A DNA stretch of 7,276 bases from an uncultured Bacteroidota bacterium (lineage in GTDB: Bacteria; Bacteroidota; Bacteroidia; Chitinophagales; Chitinophagaceae), in the NCBI GenBank assembly GCA_903933995.1, contig CAIZMD010000543.1, forward strand, positions 1 through 7,276, given 5' to 3'. The notes beneath the pieces are model-generated. The model saw nothing but the letters and a program-made list of their open reading frames with translations, had not been told where the DNA came from and ran no database searches. How positions within the stretch are numbered: the first letter of the stretch is position 1; each line of letters begins with the position of its first letter. Made by a program: the position numbers and the translations under genes. Below, piece by piece: positions 1-4,715 of this stretch.

Positions 1-342
1 CCCTCCATTTGGATTATATGTCATTATATTATTCATTTTCAGAACTCGACTAATCAAAGTGTCACTTTCTTTCTTGGCACCACTGATATCTCCCATTTTC
101 ATTTTTTTTGAAACTAGGGGAAAGAAAAAAATGGTTTGATATGTATTCAATGATTCATAATACAATTTTTCAGCTTCTGAAATATCCCCTTTATCCCATA
201 AACTATATGCTTTTTCTGCAATTGATTTAGCCTTTAAACAGGCTGATTTATCCTTTCTTATAAGTTCTTTTTCCTGAGCATTTAAATTAATTACAGATAA
301 AAATGACAATATAAAGGTCAATATTACTTTACAATTCAACAT
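1..342 (-). CDS. Exported TPR-like protein, N-terminal part; probable fourth TPR/caspase paralogue (truncated by window edge)
   Basis: The reading frame starts at ATG (342-340) and stays open to base 1, giving 114 visible residues without a stop, so the gene continues beyond the window. Residues 1-22 form a Sec signal peptide: Asn-Cys-Lys near the start, a hydrophobic core (VILTFILSFLSV), then L-N-A|Q, a typical Bacteroidota cleavage site. I see no lipobox, because the Cys at residue 4 lies before the hydrophobic core. Residues about 38-72 form a TPR-like helix pair (KGDISEAEKLYYESLNTY). Residues 81-105 contain M-K-M-G-D-I-S-G-A-K-K-x-x-D, which matches M-K-I-S-D-I-K-G-A-N-K-I-M-D in the 2607-4715 gene and S-D-I-K-T-A-N-T-I-M-D in the 353-2605 gene at the same place after the signal peptide. 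It lies 10 nt downstream of the preceding gene, so the same operon is likely. That it ends in Ig-like and caspase domains is inferred; neither is visible here. Confidence 0.85.
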   Translation of the reverse strand, partial: MLNCKVILTFILSFLSVINLNAQEKELIRKDKSACLKAKSIAEKAYSLWDKGDISEAEKLYYESLNTYQTIFFFPLVSKKMKMGDISGAKKESDTLISRVLKMNNIMTYNPNGG

Positions 343-352
343 CGTAATTAAT

Positions 353-2605
353 TTATTTTTTAGTAAAAATGAAATCCCCACCCACATGCCCAGCCAATTC
401 CAAGGTGCCATATCTTGGTTCTGTTTTTGATTCTGTCATTACGGCTTCAATGATTTGTGTGATAAACATTTTCTGAGCGGTTAAGAATTTCTCTTTGTTT
501 TCACTCAATGCTTTGATTAGGTATTTCATAAACACGGATTGGTCGGGCACTTCTGTGTCATTTCCAGATGTAATGGCTATTCTACTAATCTTTGCTTCCA
601 TTTCTTGAATGGCTTTTGGTGCGCCGTCAGTCAAACCACGGGTTTTGAATACGGATCCTGAGAAACAGGCATCTGTTATTAGCAGGGTATGCCTAGAAGG
701 AATCTTTGCTATTAGGTCTAATACTGTTTTATTGGGCAACCAAGTATTGGGGTCATTCCTTTTAGCATCGGTCATTAACCAATAACCCTTCTTTTCTTTT
801 TCTACCCAAATACCATGACCAGCATAAAATATGAGCAGATTGTCTTCTGGCTGTAATTGTGTTGTTAGTTCTAGTAACTGACGCTTCACATCGTTTACAG
901 ATGGATTGAAGAGTGTGATAATACTTTCTTCAGCAAAATTATAATTATTCTTTAGGATTAGTTTTAGTCTCACCGCATCTGCTACTGGGTTGGCAAGAGA
1001 TGGAATATTGGCATCGGTATAATTCTGAGCCCCAATGAGTAGGCAAACATTTTTACCGGTCTTTATTTCTATTGGAACAATGAGTTCATTGTTAATTGCA
1101 ACAACTGTTTTTGTAATACTTCTTTCTATTTCAAAAACTTGCAAAGCTTTATTGCCCATTAAATCTGTAGCAGAAATAGTCACTTTATTTAAACCTTCAT
1201 TTAGTGGTACTTCACCCCAGAAGTCACCCCCATTTTGTGAATAAACAATTTTATTATTGATACTCACTTCTTTAATGCCCGAGGCATCTTGTGCAAATCC
1301 TTTAATTAATACATTAGCGGATGCAGTACTTACTTTCAATCCTCTTTTTGGCGATGGGTCTAAAAGATTAATAACAGGAGCTATTTTATCAACTGCAGAA
1401 GCATTGGCAATTTTTGTCTCTAATTGAACTAAAGCTGTAACAGATGGTTCAAAATCAGGATTTGATAATAGAGAAATATTATAGCAGTCACGCGCTTTTT
1501 CAAACTGTAGTAAACCAGTATAAGCATCTCCCATTAGTTTAAAAGTCTTCCATTTATCAACTAAAGCTATTGTGGCAAAAGATCCCATTCCTTGAATACG
1601 ATGATTCAACGTACTATCTAGATTAACTAGCGCTTTTTGGTATTCTTTTTTATTTAAGTCAATAAGAGATAAATAATAAAATTCATCATTTTGGATAAAT
1701 GTTTTTCCAATTTTCTTGCTTTCTGCTTGCATCAATTGGTAGTTATGCATTGCGGAATCATTATTTCCCATCTTTGCATAAATCATAAACTTTAAATTAT
1801 ACTTTGATTGCGTATAAATACCACTTAATTTATCACTGAATTTCAACGCATTTTCAAAGTCATCAGCTTCATTATACACATAGGCAAGTGTTCCACTTTT
1901 GGCTTCTTCGGTAAAGTATTTTGTGATACTCCTATCATTAATGGCTTTTATACTTTTACTAAACTCTCTTTTTAGCATTGGCAGTTCCCATTTATAACTT
2001 TCTTGCTGGGTGTATTCAAAATCAAGTCCTACATTTGGTTTTGAATTTTCAATATTTAAAGCAAGTATTGTTTCTAATATTCTAATCATATTAGATCTAT
2101 CACCAAATTCCTTGTTAACATTATATGCATCATATGCAAAAAGGAATTGAGCTCTTGGTAAACTAAATTCTTTGACTACTGCAACCATTTTGCCATTCTC
2201 GTATTTAGATGGAAATGGTTCTATGAGCAGTATATTTTTGTTATTGACTTGATTTAATTGTTGGTAAGCCAAATCCATGATGGTATTAGCGGTTTTAATG
2301 TCCGATAAACCGCAAAGCGTTCTAGCATAATCAAAAATTGATTTTGTAGGATATACTTTAATAGATTCTCGAATAGTGTGATTTGCTTTTAGTACCTCAC
2401 CCGCTTTGAGTAAATTATTGGCTTCTATAGCAAGTTTTTCCGCTTTTTCATATTCGGAAGACGGATTTGTAGTTGTAAATTTTGATGAATATGCAAGAGA
2501 TTCAATGCTATATTCTTTTAATACTCCTTTTGTGTTTTTGGCAGACACCCCTGAAATAAAAAATCCAATTGAAATAAAAACAAAAAAGCAGCTCTTTAAT
2601 ACCAT
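353..2605 (-). CDS. Exported TPR / Ig-like / caspase-like (peptidase C14 family) cysteine protease, 750 aa
   Basis: Predicted exported cysteine protease of the caspase/metacaspase fold. Residues 1-22 are a signal peptide with a long hydrophobic core ending V-S-A|K. Residues about 50-120 hold an N-terminal helical module with the S-D-I-K-x-A-N-x-I-M-D motif shared with both downstream-facing neighbours. Residues about 240-400 are degenerate TPR-like helices, clearest at 309-335 and 352-385 (FEKARDCYNISLLSNPDFEP). Residues about 406-495 are an Ig-like beta domain with D-K-x-x-P-V-I, R-G-L-K-V, G-D-F-W-G and D-L-M-G-N landmarks. The caspase-like domain spans about 518-750, with catalytic His597 (YAGHG, codon 817-815) and Cys647 (DACFSG, codon 667-665), then V-P-D-Q-S-V-F and a C-terminal G-G-D-F-I-F. 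No transmembrane helix follows the signal peptide, and no type IX sorting domain is visible because the protein ends with the protease. The ATG is 1 nt after the upstream stop, which supports this start. Substrate and pathway are unknown. Confidence 0.9.
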   Translation of the reverse strand: MVLKSCFFVFISIGFFISGVSAKNTKGVLKEYSIESLAYSSKFTTTNPSSEYEKAEKLAIEANNLLKAGEVLKANHTIRESIKVYPTKSIFDYARTLCGLSDIKTANTIMDLAYQQLNQVNNKNILLIEPFPSKYENGKMVAVVKEFSLPRAQFLFAYDAYNVNKEFGDRSNMIRILETILALNIENSKPNVGLDFEYTQQESYKWELPMLKREFSKSIKAINDRSITKYFTEEAKSGTLAYVYNEADDFENALKFSDKLSGIYTQSKYNLKFMIYAKMGNNDSAMHNYQLMQAESKKIGKTFIQNDEFYYLSLIDLNKKEYQKALVNLDSTLNHRIQGMGSFATIALVDKWKTFKLMGDAYTGLLQFEKARDCYNISLLSNPDFEPSVTALVQLETKIANASAVDKIAPVINLLDPSPKRGLKVSTASANVLIKGFAQDASGIKEVSINNKIVYSQNGGDFWGEVPLNEGLNKVTISATDLMGNKALQVFEIERSITKTVVAINNELIVPIEIKTGKNVCLLIGAQNYTDANIPSLANPVADAVRLKLILKNNYNFAEESIITLFNPSVNDVKRQLLELTTQLQPEDNLLIFYAGHGIWVEKEKKGYWLMTDAKRNDPNTWLPNKTVLDLIAKIPSRHTLLITDACFSGSVFKTRGLTDGAPKAIQEMEAKISRIAITSGNDTEVPDQSVFMKYLIKALSENKEKFLTAQKMFITQIIEAVMTESKTEPRYGTLELAGHVGGDFIFTKK

Positions 2606-2609
2606 GTTA
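2603..2609 (-). other. 1-nt intergenic junction TAA-C-ATG
   Basis: The TAA of the 702-aa gene (2609-2607) is separated by one base (2606) from the ATG of the 750-aa gene (2605-2603). The sequence just upstream is A-rich (it encodes Lys-Lys) with no Shine-Dalgarno motif. There is no room for a terminator or promoter, so the two genes must be co-transcribed unless a promoter lies inside the upstream coding sequence. Confidence 0.7.
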
Positions 2610-4715
2610 TTTTTTTATAAATATGAAATCACCACCAACATGTCCGGCTAATTCTAATGTACCATATCTAGGTTCGGTTTTTGACTCTGTCATCACTGCT
2701 TCAATTATTTGGTTAATGAACATTTTTTGAGCAGTCAGGTATTTTTCTTTGTTTTCACTCAAAGCCTTGATAAGGTATTTCATGAATACAGATTGGTCAG
2801 GCACTTCAGTGTCATTTCCAGATGTAATGGCTACACGGCTAATCTTCTCACTCATTTCTCTCACTGCAGGCGGTGCATCTGATCCAATGCTTCTGGTTTT
2901 GAAAACGGAACCAGAGAAGCAGGCGTCAGTAATCAAAAGCGTATGTTTGGAGGAAAGACTTGAGATCATGCTCAATACCTCTTTATTTGCTAACCAAGTG
3001 TTTGGGTCATTTCTTTTAGATTCGGTTAATAACCAATACCCTTTCTTTTCTTTTTCTACCCAAATGCCATGACCGGCATAAAAGATGATGAGATTGTCTT
3101 CTGGTTGGAGTGTCTCAGATAATTCAACAAAACGTTTTTTAAAATCCGATCTCTCTGGATTAAAGAGGGTAATAATATTTTCATCATTAAAATTGTAACT
3201 GTTTTTAAGCACCATTTTTAGTTTAATGGCATCAGGAATTGGATTATCTAAAGAAGGAATGCTTTGGTCATCATAGTTTTGACTTGCAATTAATAGAATA
3301 AAGTTTCTTCCTTCTTTTTGAGTTACAGGGACAATATCATTATTAACTGAAATTGCACTTTGTGGTTTTTCAATTTCAATATTTTGTTCAGCGATGTTTC
3401 CAGCCATGTCCATGGCAACTACTTTGATTTTATTATTTCCTATTGATAAAGGAATAACCCCCCAGAAATCACCTTCTTCTTTTGAATAGACCAAATTGCC
3501 ATTGATAGATACGGATTTTAAACCAGAAGGATCTGTTGCTATTCCTTTGACCATGACATCTTTTCCTGAACCCACAATTTTTAAACCTCTTGCTGCTGCT
3601 GGCTCAGAAATTACAATTACGGGTGGCGTTTTATCAATTCTTCTTTCTGTAATTATTCTACCTTCTAGCTTTACTAATCCATTTAATGCTGGTTCAAAAT
3701 CGGGATAATATGTTAATGCTGATTCAAAATCATTTTTAGCTTTCACAAAATCATTTAGACCAAGGTAAGCTTCTGCTCTTTTTGTATAATATATAAATTT
3801 TGAAGAGTTTATCATTCTATTTCCCACTCTTTTAAATTTTGAAAGACGTAATGCTTGTGAGAAATAATTAACTGCCTTTAAATAATTATTTTGACCTAAA
3901 GCACAAATTCCAATTGGATATGCATAAAACATTTCTGATTCAACTATGGATGTTTTAAGTAAATTCTGTATTGCATCTATTGACTTTTGATATTCACCTG
4001 CGTTAGCAAGCGCCATTGGCATCATTCGCCTTGCTAATTCTTTTGAATTACTAAAATCTTGTCCATTCTCTTTTGTATTTGATAATATTGAAATTACTTC
4101 AACGAAATTTTTATCTATTAATTTTAAATAGATATTAGAAGTAAAATTTGATTTATTTAATTTTAAATCAGCAGTTAAATTTCTAATTTCAAATAGGCTT
4201 TTTTTATCATTCAAATAATAAGAACTTTCTACTGCAGCTTCAATGTAATATTCATAAAGTTCTTTTTTTGCTTTTTCTATACCATCACTATTTTTTGCAA
4301 TTTCTAAAAATCTAATTATTGCAGGAATGCCAACAGTTGGATCACCATAGTCAAAATTCAACATTCCTTTTTGAAAATATTTCTCTTTTAGTATCTCTGT
4401 TTTATTAAAATCTATTGATGAAGGATTAACAATATTGTTAAGACTTAATATTGCGGTGTCCATAATTTTGTTGGCACCTTTTATATCGCTTATTTTCATC
4501 CTTTCTAAAGCGAATAACCCTAGTTCTGTAGGTATTGGGTAATATCTATTCGCTTCTAAATAATATTTTTCAGCTAAAGTATATTGTTCCTCTTTTAAAG
4601 CTTTTGAAGCCTTTTTAATTAAATCTTTTGAAATGCTTTTTTGTGCTTCAATATGATTGTTAATAAGAAATAAAAAAAACAAAACGACTAAGCAATACTT
4701 GTTCATTCTGATCAT
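2607..4715 (-). CDS. Exported TPR / Ig-like / caspase-like (peptidase C14 family) cysteine protease, 702 aa
   Basis: Paralogue of the 353-2605 gene with the same domain order. The signal peptide has a VVLFFLFLI core and ends I-E-A|Q at residue 24. The N-terminal helical module is at about 30-95 (LAEKYYLEANRYYP, then MKISDIKGANKIMD). TPR-like helices run to about 350, best at 276-292 and 313-340. The Ig-like domain is at about 360-450 (DKTPPVIVIS, R-G-L-K-I, G-D-F-W-G, D-M-A-G-N). The caspase-like domain is at about 471-702 with His549 (codon 3071-3069) and Cys599 (codon 2921-2919), both intact. The region after Cys (KTRSIGSDAPPAVREM) corresponds to the variable linker between the large- and small-subunit parts of caspases. 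The first ATG (4715) overlaps the upstream stop as ATGA. A second in-frame ATG, three codons in (4706), gives a more standard signal-peptide start (MNKYC...) and is a credible alternative. The protein is probably periplasmic or secreted; the substrate is unknown. Confidence 0.9.
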   Translation of the reverse strand: MIRMNKYCLVVLFFLFLINNHIEAQKSISKDLIKKASKALKEEQYTLAEKYYLEANRYYPIPTELGLFALERMKISDIKGANKIMDTAILSLNNIVNPSSIDFNKTEILKEKYFQKGMLNFDYGDPTVGIPAIIRFLEIAKNSDGIEKAKKELYEYYIEAAVESSYYLNDKKSLFEIRNLTADLKLNKSNFTSNIYLKLIDKNFVEVISILSNTKENGQDFSNSKELARRMMPMALANAGEYQKSIDAIQNLLKTSIVESEMFYAYPIGICALGQNNYLKAVNYFSQALRLSKFKRVGNRMINSSKFIYYTKRAEAYLGLNDFVKAKNDFESALTYYPDFEPALNGLVKLEGRIITERRIDKTPPVIVISEPAAARGLKIVGSGKDVMVKGIATDPSGLKSVSINGNLVYSKEEGDFWGVIPLSIGNNKIKVVAMDMAGNIAEQNIEIEKPQSAISVNNDIVPVTQKEGRNFILLIASQNYDDQSIPSLDNPIPDAIKLKMVLKNSYNFNDENIITLFNPERSDFKKRFVELSETLQPEDNLIIFYAGHGIWVEKEKKGYWLLTESKRNDPNTWLANKEVLSMISSLSSKHTLLITDACFSGSVFKTRSIGSDAPPAVREMSEKISRVAITSGNDTEVPDQSVFMKYLIKALSENKEKYLTAQKMFINQIIEAVMTESKTEPRYGTLELAGHVGGDFIFIKK
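4712..4715 (-). other. ATGA start-stop overlap (translational coupling junction)
   Basis: The TGA stop of the upstream lectin/TPR/caspase gene (4714-4712) overlaps the ATG of the next gene (4715-4713) as ATGA. It is preceded by an A run that encodes the final Lys-Lys. No Shine-Dalgarno-like GGAGG is visible upstream, as is usual in Bacteroidota, so re-initiation by terminating ribosomes is plausible. If the alternative ATG at 4706 is used, the gap would be 5 nt and coupling would still be possible. Confidence 0.65.

Noticed and set aside
343..352. Possible promoter upstream of the fourth gene
   Set aside because: The gap is only 10 nt and A/T-rich. I see no convincing Bacteroidota -7 (TAnnTTTG) and -33 pair, so read-through from the operon is the simpler explanation.
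2603..2620. T-rich run on the plus strand as a possible terminator between genes
   Set aside because: It encodes the terminal Lys-Lys and stop of the 702-aa protein read on the minus strand. There is no preceding hairpin, and the next gene begins after 1 nt.
353..3320. Recent gene conversion or very recent duplication of the protease region
   Set aside because: The proteins are almost identical at the C-terminus, but about 31 of 74 identical residues there use different codons, which argues for older divergence under constraint.
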